From Caulobacteraceae bacterium (lineage in GTDB: Bacteria; Pseudomonadota; Alphaproteobacteria; Caulobacterales; Caulobacteraceae), in the NCBI GenBank assembly GCA_031291645.1, contig JARLIQ010000047.1, positions 1 to 64,000 of the forward strand: a DNA stretch of 64,000 nucleotides. Reading direction: 5' to 3'. The notes beneath the pieces were generated by a model. It worked only from the letters and a program-made list of their open reading frames with translations, ran no database searches and was not told where the DNA came from. Position 1 is the stretch's first letter, and every line of letters begins with the position of its first letter. The position numbers and the translations under genes are program-made. This document shows, in pieces, positions 18,739 to 27,726 of the stretch.

Positions 18739-20487
18739 ATGGACCTGCTTCCCGCCGAGCGGACCAGTCCCAGCCTGCTGATCCGCTATGCGCGGCTTCG
18801 ATTCGCGCCGAATCGCGCCGACGTGGTGGCGGCCCTGCTGCTGGCCGGCGCGGCCGTGCTGGTCGCCCATGGCGCCGAGCAGATGGGCGAGCCGCTGAGC
18901 GCGCTCAGGATCGCGCCGGTGACGCTCGATCCGGCGCGCCTGCCGCAGTACGCCATCCTGACCACGCTGCGGATGTTCGCCGCGCTCGCCGCCTCGCTGG
19001 TCTTCACCTTCGTCGTCGCCACCCTGGCGGCCAAGAGCAAGAAGGCCGAGCTGGTCATCGTGCCGGCGCTCGACATCCTGCAGTCGGTCCCGGTGCTCGG
19101 GTTTCTGACCTTCACCGTCACCTTCTTCATGGGCCTGTTCCCCGGCAAGGAGCTGGGCGTCGAGTGCGCGGCCATCTTCGCCATCTTCACGGCCCAGGCC
19201 TGGAACATGGCGTTCAGCTTCTACCAGTCGCTGCGCACCCTGCCCGGAGACCTTGACGAGGCGGCCCGGCAGTTCGGCCTGTCGCCCTGGCGGCGGTTCT
19301 GGCGGTTGGAGCTGCCGTTCGCGACCCCGGCCCTGGTGTGGAACACCATGATGTCGATGTCCGGCGCCTGGTTCTTCGTCGTGGCGTCCGAGGCGATCAC
19401 CGTGGGCAAGACCACGGTCGCCCTGCCCGGCATCGGCTCGTGGCTCGCCATGGCCATCGACAAGGGCGACGTGAAGGCGGTCGCCTGGGCGGTCCTGACC
19501 ATGGGCGTGGTCATCGTCATCTATGACCAGCTGATCTTCCGGCCGATCGTCGCCTGGGCCGACAAGTTCCGCTTCGAGCAGACGGCGTCCCAGGACCAGC
19601 CGAAGTCCTGGTTCTACGACCTCCTGCGCCGCACCCGGCTGCTGCCGCGCCTGTTCCGTCCGATCGGCAAGGCCCTTTCGAGCCTGCCGCCCCTGCCCGG
19701 CAAGACGCTGGCCCTGCCGCCGATCCGGGACCAGCGGGTCGTGCGCGGGCTCGACGGCCTGTGGGTGGTGGTGGTGCTCGCCCTGGCGGCCTGGGGCGGC
19801 TGGTCGGTGTACCGCTACGTCAGCGTCAGCCTGACCCTGCACGACGCCCTCGCCGCCTTCGGGCTCGGCGCGCTGACCCTGGTGCGGGTGGTGGTGCTGA
19901 TCGCCATCGCCAGCGTGATCTGGGTGCCGATCGGGGTCTGGATCGGCCTCAGGCCCGTCTGGGCCCAGCGGGTCCAGCCGGTCGCCCAGTTCCTCGCCGC
20001 CTTCCCGGCCAACGTGCTCTTCCCCGTGGTGGTGGTGGCCATCGTCGCCCTGCACGGCGACCCGAACATCTGGCTGTCGCCGCTGATGATCCTCGGGACC
20101 CAGTGGTACATCCTGTTCAACGTCATCGCCGGGGCCAGCGCCCTGCCGAACGACCTGAAGGAGGTCGCCTCGATCTTCAAGGTGCGCTCCTGGCAGTGGT
20201 GGCGCGACGTCGCCCTGCCCGGGATCTTCCCCTACTATGTCACCGGCGCCCTCACCGCCTCGGGCGGGTCGTGGAACGCCAGCATTGTCGCCGAGGTGGC
20301 CACCTGGCAGCACACCAAGCTCGAGGCCGCCGGCCTTGGGGCCTTCATCGCCAACGCCACGGCCGACGGGAATTACCCGCGCGTGGCGCTCGGCATCGCC
20401 GTGATGTCGGTCTACGTCATCGCCCTGAACCGCACCCTCTGGCGCCCGCTCTACGGCTACGCCGAGCGGCGCCTGCGCCTGAACTGA
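18739..20487 (+). CDS. fused two-domain ABC transporter permease (nitrate/sulfonate/bicarbonate type)
   Basis: two inner-membrane permease modules with EAA-like loops (LDEAARQFGLSPWRRFWRLELPFATPAL; LKEVASIFKVRSWQWWRDVALPGIFPY). Confidence 0.9.
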   Translation: MDLLPAERTSPSLLIRYARLRFAPNRADVVAALLLAGAAVLVAHGAEQMGEPLSALRIAPVTLDPARLPQYAILTTLRMFAALAASLVFTFVVATLAAKSKKAELVIVPALDILQSVPVLGFLTFTVTFFMGLFPGKELGVECAAIFAIFTAQAWNMAFSFYQSLRTLPGDLDEAARQFGLSPWRRFWRLELPFATPALVWNTMMSMSGAWFFVVASEAITVGKTTVALPGIGSWLAMAIDKGDVKAVAWAVLTMGVVIVIYDQLIFRPIVAWADKFRFEQTASQDQPKSWFYDLLRRTRLLPRLFRPIGKALSSLPPLPGKTLALPPIRDQRVVRGLDGLWVVVVLALAAWGGWSVYRYVSVSLTLHDALAAFGLGALTLVRVVVLIAIASVIWVPIGVWIGLRPVWAQRVQPVAQFLAAFPANVLFPVVVVAIVALHGDPNIWLSPLMILGTQWYILFNVIAGASALPNDLKEVASIFKVRSWQWWRDVALPGIFPYYVTGALTASGGSWNASIVAEVATWQHTKLEAAGLGAFIANATADGNYPRVALGIAVMSVYVIALNRTLWRPLYGYAERRLRLN

Positions 20488-20518
20488 ACGCATCCGGATT
20501 GAAGAAAGGGAGCCCGGC

Positions 20519-21835
20519 ATGACCGTCATCGAGCCCGTCGCGGCCCAGACGACCCTGGTCGAGGTGCGCGGCGTCAAGCACGTCTATGGCAAGGGCGGGT
20601 CCAACCTGCTGGTGCTGGACAACGTCGACCTGACCCTGCGGCCGAACGAGATCGTCGGCCTTCTGGGCCGCTCCGGCTCGGGCAAGTCGACGCTGCTGCG
20701 CACCATCGCGGGCCTGATCCGGCCGACCGAGGGCACGGTCGTGCTGCACGACATGCCCGGCGGCGACACCGCCCATGGCGTGGCCATGGTGTTCCAGAGC
20801 TTCGCCCTCTTCCCCTGGCTGACGGTGCAGCAGAACGTCGAGCTGGGCCTGGAGGCCCAGGGCGTGCCCGCCGACGAGCGGCGCAAGCGGGCGCTGGCGG
20901 CCATCGATCTGATCGGCCTGGACGGGTTCGAGAACGCCTATCCCAAGGAACTCTCCGGCGGCATGCGCCAGCGGGTGGGCCTGGCGCGGGCGCTGGTGGT
21001 CCAGCCGTCGGTGCTGCTGATGGACGAGCCGTTCTCGGCCCTGGACGTGCTGACCGCCGAGACCCTGCGGACCGACCTTCTGGACCTGTGGTGCGAAGGG
21101 CGCATGCCGATCCGCTCCATCCTGATGGTCACCCACAACATCGAGGAGGCGGTCCTGATGTGCGACCGCATCCTGGTCTTCGCCTCCAACCCCGGCCGGG
21201 TGATCGCCGAGATCAAGGTCGACCTGCCCCAGCCGCGCAAGCGCCTGGACCCGGCTTTCCGCGCCCTGGTCGACGACATCTACGCCCGCATGACCGCCCG
21301 CCCGGCCGCCCAGCCGGCCCGCGACGGCAACTTCCCGGGCATGGGCATCAGCATGGCCCTGACCCACATCTCGACCAACACCTTGGCCGGCATGATGGAG
21401 GCCCTCGCGGCCTCGCCGCACGACGGCAAGGCCGAACTGCCGACCCTGGCCAACGAGGCCCAGCTCGAGGCCGACGAACTGCTGCCGATCGCCGAGACGC
21501 TGCAGTTGATGCGTTTCGCCGAGATCGACGGGCGGATGATCCGCCTGACCGCCGCCGGCAAGCGCTACGCCCTGGCCGACGTCGACGAGCGCAAGCAGCT
21601 GTTCGCCCAGCACCTGCTGACCTATGTGCCGCTGGCCGCGCACATCCGCCGCGTGCTCGACGACCGCACCTCGCACCAGGCGCCCGCCCGCCGCTTCCGC
21701 GACGAGCTGGAGGACTTCATGTCCGAGGAATACGCCGAGGAGACCCTGGACTCGGTCGTCTCATGGGGCCGCTACGCCGAGGCCTTCGCCTATCACGAGG
21801 ACACCGACCAGTTCAGCCTCGAGAACCCGGCCTGA
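20519..21835 (+). CDS. ABC transporter ATP-binding protein with C-terminal AAA-associated domain
   Basis: Walker A GRSGSGKST, LSGGMRQRVGLARAL, Walker B VLLMDEPFSALD; about 170-aa C-terminal extension. Confidence 0.93.
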   Translation: MTVIEPVAAQTTLVEVRGVKHVYGKGGSNLLVLDNVDLTLRPNEIVGLLGRSGSGKSTLLRTIAGLIRPTEGTVVLHDMPGGDTAHGVAMVFQSFALFPWLTVQQNVELGLEAQGVPADERRKRALAAIDLIGLDGFENAYPKELSGGMRQRVGLARALVVQPSVLLMDEPFSALDVLTAETLRTDLLDLWCEGRMPIRSILMVTHNIEEAVLMCDRILVFASNPGRVIAEIKVDLPQPRKRLDPAFRALVDDIYARMTARPAAQPARDGNFPGMGISMALTHISTNTLAGMMEALAASPHDGKAELPTLANEAQLEADELLPIAETLQLMRFAEIDGRMIRLTAAGKRYALADVDERKQLFAQHLLTYVPLAAHIRRVLDDRTSHQAPARRFRDELEDFMSEEYAEETLDSVVSWGRYAEAFAYHEDTDQFSLENPA

Positions 21836-21856
21836 CGCGGGGTCGATGACGCCGGG

Positions 21857-22654
21857 TCAATAGTGCTCGTCGTGGTCCAGCCCTTCCACGATCGCGTAGC
21901 GGGTCCATAGGCGCACCAGGTCCTCGGACGGGCCGACCATGGCCTCCAGCCGGCCGGGATCGAGCACCGTCAGCGCGCCGTTGCGCAGGTCCAGGATGTG
22001 GTCCTCGCGCAGCCGGCGCAGCATGCGGTTGACGTGGATCGGCGTCAGGCCGGTGGCGTCGGCGATCAGCGGCTGGGTCAGCGGCATCTTGAACCGGTCG
22101 CCAGGCGCCAGCGGATAGCGCCGGCTGGAGCGCACGGCCAGTTCGAGCATCAGGTGCGCGACCCGCTCCAGGGCGCTGCGCTGGCCCAGGCTGGTCAGGT
22201 GGTCCATGGTCAGGTGGTTGTCGCGCTCCAGCATCCAGACGAAGCGGTCGCTGAAGCCGGGATAGCGGGCGCGCAGGTCGGTGACCCGCTCGGCCGGGAT
22301 GACGCACAGGCTGATGTTGGTAAGGGCCTGAGAGGCGTGGGACATGCTGGTCATGCCGGCCGGCTCCTGGCCGAACAGCTCGCCCGGCAGGATGAAGCGC
22401 AGGATCTGGCGGCGGCCGTCCTCCAGGTCCTGGTGCAGGCAGACCCAGCCCGACACCAGGTTGTAGAGGTCGCCGTGGCGGTCGCCCTGGCGGTAGATCG
22501 GCGCGCCGGAGTCGAGCAGCCGCGCGCCGCGCCGGGCGTCCCTCAGCTCCCGGAAACCCTCGCCATCGCCAAGGGCGCCGCACAGGCCCAGCGGCCGGGC
22601 CGAACAGAATGCGCAATTCATCTTGTAGGCAGTGATCGGAATGTCGGCGGTCAT
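21857..22654 (-). CDS. Crp/Fnr family regulator with FNR-like Fe-S cysteine pattern
   Basis: N-terminal C-x2-C-x7-C (NCAFCSARPLGLC) and SLCVIP cysteine at the FNR C122-equivalent position; C-terminal HTH. Confidence 0.9.
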   Translation of the reverse strand: MTADIPITAYKMNCAFCSARPLGLCGALGDGEGFRELRDARRGARLLDSGAPIYRQGDRHGDLYNLVSGWVCLHQDLEDGRRQILRFILPGELFGQEPAGMTSMSHASQALTNISLCVIPAERVTDLRARYPGFSDRFVWMLERDNHLTMDHLTSLGQRSALERVAHLMLELAVRSSRRYPLAPGDRFKMPLTQPLIADATGLTPIHVNRMLRRLREDHILDLRNGALTVLDPGRLEAMVGPSEDLVRLWTRYAIVEGLDHDEHY

Positions 22655-22754
22655 CGGAATGGGGGAGCCCCGTATTGGCCTTGCGCGTGCAGACTGCGCC
22701 CAGGGGGCGAGCACCATGCGGGCAAGTGTCGCAGGTCGCCGGCGCCCGGCCGAC

Positions 22755-23849
22755 TCAGCCGCGGGTGATCAGTTCGCCGTCCTTGGACAGGAGCACGGCG
22801 AGCCACCGCGCGCCCTCGAACTCGCCGGCCACCGCCATCACCACGACGGTGAGCGGGGTCGACAACAACGCGCCCGCCGGTCCCAGCAGCGCGCCCCAGA
22901 AGCCCAGCGAAAGCAGGACGAACACCGGGTCGATGTTCAGCCGGTCGCTCTGCAGCTTGGGCAGGAGGATGTTCTCGATCACGAAGACCATTCCGCCCAG
23001 CAGGGCGAACAGCGCCAGCGGTCGATAGGGGCTGTCGAACTCGCCGAGCGCGACCAGGCTGGGCAGCACCGCCGCCGCGATGCCGCCCACGATCGGCACA
23101 TAGGCCGCCAGGAACAGGATCAAGGCCAGGAACAGCGGATCGGTCAGCCCCATCAGCCGCATGATCACGAAGGCCGCGGCCGCGACCAGCGCCGCCTTCA
23201 GCGTCTGCAGGCCGACGTACTGCTCCGAGGCGCTGCGCACCCGGGCGAACACCCGTCCCACATGCTCGCGGGTGACGGGCGAGCTGAACATCCGCTGCAG
23301 CTTGCGGCCGAAGGCCCCCCGCGAGAACAGCAGGAAGCCCAGGTAGATCACCACCAGCACGGACTCGGACACGAAGCCGCGCGCCGCGCCGAACACATGG
23401 GTCAGTGAGGCCGCCGAGCGCGCGAGCCTGAACAGGTCGCCCAGCTGCAGCGCGGGCGTCTGGATCTGGGTCGAGACCTTGGCCAGGAGCGCGTCGATCT
23501 TGGGCGCGATGACCGTCATCTGGGTGACGAACGAGCGCGCGTCGTGCGCGCAGATGCCGACGACGATGGCGAAGCCCCCCACCGTCAGGGCCGCGCCCAG
23601 GGTCGACCTGAACCAGCTCGGAAAGCTCGGCAGCCACGTCTCCATGGCCCGGTCGAAGCCGTCGATCAGCATCAGCAGGAACAACGCGATCACCAGCGGG
23701 GTGATGATCCCCCGCAGGTACAGCACCACCATCCCGCCCACCGCCACCGCGATGAAGACGCCGGCGTTGCGCAGCGCGACTGAAAAGGCCGGCCGGTCCT
23801 CGACCTTCGACGGATGGTCCGTCTCCTGCGGATGCACTGATGTCCCCAA
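22755..23849 (-). CDS. AI-2E family transporter
   Basis: hydrophobic multi-TM; AAYVPIVGGIAAAVLPSLVAL, LLPKLQSDRLNIDPVFVLLSLGFWGALLGPAGALLSTPL. Confidence 0.88.
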   Translation of the reverse strand: MGTSVHPQETDHPSKVEDRPAFSVALRNAGVFIAVAVGGMVVLYLRGIITPLVIALFLLMLIDGFDRAMETWLPSFPSWFRSTLGAALTVGGFAIVVGICAHDARSFVTQMTVIAPKIDALLAKVSTQIQTPALQLGDLFRLARSAASLTHVFGAARGFVSESVLVVIYLGFLLFSRGAFGRKLQRMFSSPVTREHVGRVFARVRSASEQYVGLQTLKAALVAAAAFVIMRLMGLTDPLFLALILFLAAYVPIVGGIAAAVLPSLVALGEFDSPYRPLALFALLGGMVFVIENILLPKLQSDRLNIDPVFVLLSLGFWGALLGPAGALLSTPLTVVVMAVAGEFEGARWLAVLLSKDGELITRG

Positions 23850-23876
23850 CCTTGCCGGCCATGCGCGTCGCCTAGC

Positions 23877-24701
23877 CTAGTGGCTGAAGAGTACGCACTT
23901 GGAGGAGCTTGCAAGCAAGTCCTCCGTGACGCCCCCCAATATCCATTCGCGCAGCCGCGCGTGGCCGTAGGCGCCGGTGACGATCACGTCCGCGCCGTGC
24001 CGCGTGGCCGCGTGCTCCAGGTCGTCGGCGATGGTGGCGCGGCTGCGCGCGACGGTCTCGGTCCGGGCCTTGATTCCGTGCCGTTCGAGTCGGCCCGCGA
24101 TCTCGCCCAGGCCACCGCGTTCGGCGACCGGCTTGAGGTCGCCCTCGATCTCGACGATCACCACCTCCTCGGCCCGGCGCATCAGCGGCAGGGCGTCCGC
24201 CAGGGCGCGCCGCGATTCGCGGGTGTCCTTCCAGCCGACGACGATCCGCGAGGCGTTGAGCGGCTTGGCCGGATCGGCGGCGAACAGCACCGGCCCGCCC
24301 GCCTCCATCACCACGTCCGCCGGCGTCGGCGCATAGGAGGAACTAGCATGCTTCTCCGGGCGGCTGGCGATGATCAGGTCCGCGCTGCGGCCGTGCAGCG
24401 CCAATTCCCGCGCCGGATAGTCCATGCCGCTGATCCAGCGCACGCCGCCCTTCACCCCCGAGGTGGCCTCCCGGAAGCGCTTCTCGGCGATCGGCAGGTC
24501 GGCGATGATCCGCCCGCGCATCGCCTCGATCACCGCGCCGTCGGCGGCCGCATAGCCCGAGCTGAACACCGGATAGAAGGCCTGCGCGCCCAACCCGATC
24601 ACCATCGCGTCGAACTGCGCGGCCACCTCCACAGCCAGCTCCAGGCGGGCGTCCGATCCGGGACCCGGCTCGACGTGAACGAGAATGGTCTTGTAGGTCA
24701 T
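23877..24701 (-). CDS. universal stress protein family
   Basis: YKTILVHVEPGP; IVVGWKDTRESRRAL; DVIVTGAYGHARLREWILGGVTEDLLA. Confidence 0.92.
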   Translation of the reverse strand: MTYKTILVHVEPGPGSDARLELAVEVAAQFDAMVIGLGAQAFYPVFSSGYAAADGAVIEAMRGRIIADLPIAEKRFREATSGVKGGVRWISGMDYPARELALHGRSADLIIASRPEKHASSSYAPTPADVVMEAGGPVLFAADPAKPLNASRIVVGWKDTRESRRALADALPLMRRAEEVVIVEIEGDLKPVAERGGLGEIAGRLERHGIKARTETVARSRATIADDLEHAATRHGADVIVTGAYGHARLREWILGGVTEDLLASSSKCVLFSH

Positions 24702-24767
24702 CGGGTTCTCCGAGGCCGTCGCTTGCGTGCCAGACTCGCAACCTGATCCCGGCGGCGACTCTCGGCT

Positions 24768-24781
24768 GTGATCCAGATCAA
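24768..24781. promoter_or_regulatory. FNR-box-like site 1
   Basis: GTGAT-CCAG-ATCAA, 9 of 10 to TTGAT-N4-ATCAA; centre about 73 bp from the USP start. Confidence 0.55.
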
Positions 24782-24810
24782 ACGCGGTATCGCGCCCGGT
24801 GGCGGTCGGG

Positions 24811-24824
24811 CTGATCCAGGTTAA
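24811..24824. promoter_or_regulatory. FNR-box-like site 2 (weaker)
   Basis: CTGAT-CCAG-GTTAA, 7 of 10; centre about 64 bp from the micropeptide ATG. Confidence 0.35.
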
Positions 24825-24881
24825 GGCGCCCCGCGCACGAGGGCCCGTAGCGTCCCGGCTACACAGTCGGGCGGGAACGCC

Positions 24882-24992
24882 ATGGGCGTCGACAACATCG
24901 TGGTCGGACTGGTCGTCACGACCTTCATCATCTTCGGCGTCTGCCTGTTCGCGGTCTCGATCTACGCCTCGGGCGGCGCGTCCAAACGCTAA
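24882..24992 (+). CDS. small single-TM membrane protein (36 aa), below the ORF-track size cutoff
   Basis: MGVDNIVVGLVVTTFIIFGVCLFAVSIYASGGASKR*; hydrophobic core, positive C-terminus, upstream purine-rich gcgggaacgcc. Confidence 0.6.
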   Translation: MGVDNIVVGLVVTTFIIFGVCLFAVSIYASGGASKR

Positions 24993-25079
24993 ATCCCCCA
25001 CGGGTATCGCCCGCCCGTCGCCCGGTGCTAGCCTGCACGCGCCGCCCATGAACAGGGCGGCTTTTGGGAATTAGCGGGC

Positions 25080-26504
25080 ATGACGATCGCCGACGCCGCC
25101 CTGGCCGAACTGATGGCTTTGGCGGGCCGCGCCCAGCCCGATTTCGTCCGGATCGAGACCGGCGCCCCGGCGCTCAGGACGCGCTTCCACGCCGACGAGG
25201 CCGCCGCGGCCGCACTCGCCGCGGGCGGCGTGCTGGCGGCCGACCTGTGGCGCCTGCGCGGCGGCGAGGGCCAGGCGGTCTCGGTCTCGACCCGCGAGGC
25301 GGCGGCGGGCCTGGTCAGCTTCCTCCACCAGCGCTTCGAGGACGAAAGCCGCGCGCCGAACATGCGCCGGGCGTTCGACACCGAGCGGACGGCCGTGGCC
25401 GGCTTCATGCCCACCCGCGACGGGCGGACCGTTTTCCTGCACCCCAGCTTTCCGCCTAGCACCGCCAGGCTGGTCGCCCTGCTCGGCTGCCCGGACGAGC
25501 GCGAGGCGGTGCTGAAGACGGTGGCCGGCTGGGACGCCCTGGACCTGGAAGACGCCATCGCCGAGGCCGGGGTGTGCGGCGCCATGGTTCGCACGCCCGA
25601 GGAATGGGACGCCTCGGACCAGGGCCGCGCCCTCGCCGCCTTGCCGGTGGTCGAGGTGATCAAGCTGGCCGACAGCCCGCCGGAGCCCCTGCCCGAGCCC
25701 GCCGGCGGGGCCGACGCGCCCCTGTCGGGCGCGCGGGTGCTGGACCTGACCCGGGTGCTGGCGGGCCCGACCTGCGCGCGCACCCTGGCGCAATATGGCG
25801 CACAGGTGCTGCACGTGGCTTCGCCGAACCTGCCCCTGGTCGAACCCTTCGTCTCGGACACCAGCCACGGCAAGCTGTCGGCCTATCTCGACCTGGCGGG
25901 CGAGGACAGCCGCGCGCGCCTGCGCGAGCTGGTGCGCGGCGCTGACGTCTTCTCCCAGGGCTATCGGGTGGGTTCGCTCGACCGGCTGGGTTTCGGCCCG
26001 CTGGAGCTGGCGCGGCTGCGCCCGGGGATCATCTATGCTTCGATCAACTGCTACGGCCACGAGGGCGGCTGGCGCGGGCGGCCCGGCTGGGAGCAACTGG
26101 CCCAGACCGTGACCGGCATGGCCCAGTTGCATGGCGGCGAGGCGGGACCCGAGCTGCAGCCCGGCGCGGTGACCGACTATACGACCGGCTATCTGGCGGC
26201 CCTCGGCTGCCTGATCGCCCTGAAGCGCCGCGCCCTGCATGGCGGCAGCTATCTGGTGCGCGCTTCGCTCTGCCAGACCGGCATGTGGATCCGCCGGCTG
26301 GGCTATGCGGATGCGGGCCGGCTGGACCGCGTCGTCCCCCTCGGACCTGAGGAGATCGCCGGCTACGCCATCCGCAGCGAGACCGGGTACGGCCCGATGC
26401 GCCATCTGCGCCCGGCGGTGCGGATGACGGCCACGCCGCCGCGCTGGACGCGCCCGACGACGCCGCTGGGCAGCCACCCCGCGGCCTGGCCCGATGCAGC
26501 CTGA
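25080..26504 (+). CDS. class III CoA transferase (CaiB/BaiF) with permuted domain order
   Basis: PLSGARVLDLTRVLAGPTCARTLAQYGAQV, usually N-terminal, begins after about 215 residues; preceded by C-terminal-type segments. Confidence 0.82.
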   Translation: MTIADAALAELMALAGRAQPDFVRIETGAPALRTRFHADEAAAAALAAGGVLAADLWRLRGGEGQAVSVSTREAAAGLVSFLHQRFEDESRAPNMRRAFDTERTAVAGFMPTRDGRTVFLHPSFPPSTARLVALLGCPDEREAVLKTVAGWDALDLEDAIAEAGVCGAMVRTPEEWDASDQGRALAALPVVEVIKLADSPPEPLPEPAGGADAPLSGARVLDLTRVLAGPTCARTLAQYGAQVLHVASPNLPLVEPFVSDTSHGKLSAYLDLAGEDSRARLRELVRGADVFSQGYRVGSLDRLGFGPLELARLRPGIIYASINCYGHEGGWRGRPGWEQLAQTVTGMAQLHGGEAGPELQPGAVTDYTTGYLAALGCLIALKRRALHGGSYLVRASLCQTGMWIRRLGYADAGRLDRVVPLGPEEIAGYAIRSETGYGPMRHLRPAVRMTATPPRWTRPTTPLGSHPAAWPDAA

Positions 26505-26516
26505 GGCGACCCGCCC

Positions 26517-26750
26517 ATGATCACCGTGGACGCCCGCGGCCACCGGTGCCCAACGCCGACGCTGCGCCTGCAGCGGGCGCTGCGCGACGCCGCGCCGGGC
26601 GCCCAGGTGCGGCTCCTGGCCGACGACCCGCTGGCGCGCATCGACGTGCCGCATTTCGCCCAGCAGAACGGCCACCTGCTGGTCTCGGCCGAACCCGAGG
26701 GCGGCGGCTTCGCCTTCGTGGTCAGGAAGGCCGGCGCCGCCGCGTCCTAG
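26517..26750 (+). CDS. TusA-family sulfur carrier/sulfurtransferase
   Basis: DARGHRCPTPTLRLQRAL (CPxP motif), 77 aa. Confidence 0.85.
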   Translation: MITVDARGHRCPTPTLRLQRALRDAAPGAQVRLLADDPLARIDVPHFAQQNGHLLVSAEPEGGGFAFVVRKAGAAAS

Positions 26751-27660
26751 GCCCGCTGGCGACCACGCCGTTCGTGCGGCGCTGGACCAGGAGCTCGATC
26801 TCGGTCGCCAGGGCGCCGCCGTAGAACACCGCGTTCACGTTCCACGACAGCCAGACCAGCATCACCACCACGGCGGCGATCGAGCCGTAGGTCGCGCCGA
26901 AGTCGGCGAACTGCTTGACGTAGAGGGCGCTGGCCCAGGAGGCGACCAGCGACAGCGCCGCGGCCGCCGCGCCGCCGAACAGCGACGCGCGCCAGGCGAC
27001 CGGCCGGCTGGACATGGCGTAGCGATAGACCAGGGTCAGGCCGAGCGTCAGGCCGAGCGAGGCCCAGGTCCATTCGCTGGCCCACCAGGCGATGCCCTTG
27101 AGCGGCTCCAGGTGCAGGGTCGAGGCCAGGAGCCGCACGGCCAGGAACAGGCCGGACAGCGCGCCCAGAAGCCCGAAGGCCGCCAGCAGCGCCACGAAGG
27201 CCAGGACGTTGAAGCCGACGAAGCCGCGTGGCTCGTCCTCGTCGTGGATGAACGACAGGCCCGCGATCAGCGCCTTGAACCCGCGGTGGGCGGCGTAGAG
27301 CCCGACCAGCAGCGCCGCGCCGCTCTGGGCCGAGACCTGCTGGGTCGGGGCGTGGGCCAGGCGCTGGAGCTCGCCCTGGAACAGGGCGTGGGCGCCGGGC
27401 GGCAAGAGCCGGGCGAAGGCGTCCGCCTGCATGGCGGCGGCCTCCGGCGTCAGCAGCAGGCTGTAGACGCCCAGGAGGATGGCCAGGGCCGGAAACACCG
27501 CCAGAAGCGCGAAGAACGAGACGCCGCCGACGTAGAGCATCACGTCCCGGCCGAACAGACGGCCGAAGGCGCGCGCCGCCACCTGGGCCGTCGCGGCGGC
27601 CCAGTGCGTGGGGTTGTAGTCGAGGCTGCCCATCCGCCGCCAGTCCATCAGTCCCGACAT
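26722..27660 (-). CDS. YihY/BrkB family membrane protein
   Basis: GGVSFFALLAVFPALAILLGVYSLL; six-TM pattern; VLVWLSWNVNAVFYGGALATEIE. Confidence 0.88.
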   Translation of the reverse strand: MSGLMDWRRMGSLDYNPTHWAAATAQVAARAFGRLFGRDVMLYVGGVSFFALLAVFPALAILLGVYSLLLTPEAAAMQADAFARLLPPGAHALFQGELQRLAHAPTQQVSAQSGAALLVGLYAAHRGFKALIAGLSFIHDEDEPRGFVGFNVLAFVALLAAFGLLGALSGLFLAVRLLASTLHLEPLKGIAWWASEWTWASLGLTLGLTLVYRYAMSSRPVAWRASLFGGAAAAALSLVASWASALYVKQFADFGATYGSIAAVVVMLVWLSWNVNAVFYGGALATEIELLVQRRTNGVVASGPRTRRRRPS

Positions 27661-27693
27661 AGCCGTTCGGCGCCCATTGTCACGTCCCGCACG

Positions 27694-27726
27694 ACAAAAC
27701 GGCGCGCCACCGATCGGTGACGCGCC
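27694..27726 (-). terminator. intrinsic terminator for the upstream CoA transferase gene
   Basis: on - strand ggcgcgtcaccgatcggtggcgcgcc then gttttgt. Confidence 0.6.

Noticed and set aside
18640-20577. 645-aa minus-strand ORF rich in G, H and D
   Set aside because: Antisense of the ABC permease; repetitive composition follows codon bias.
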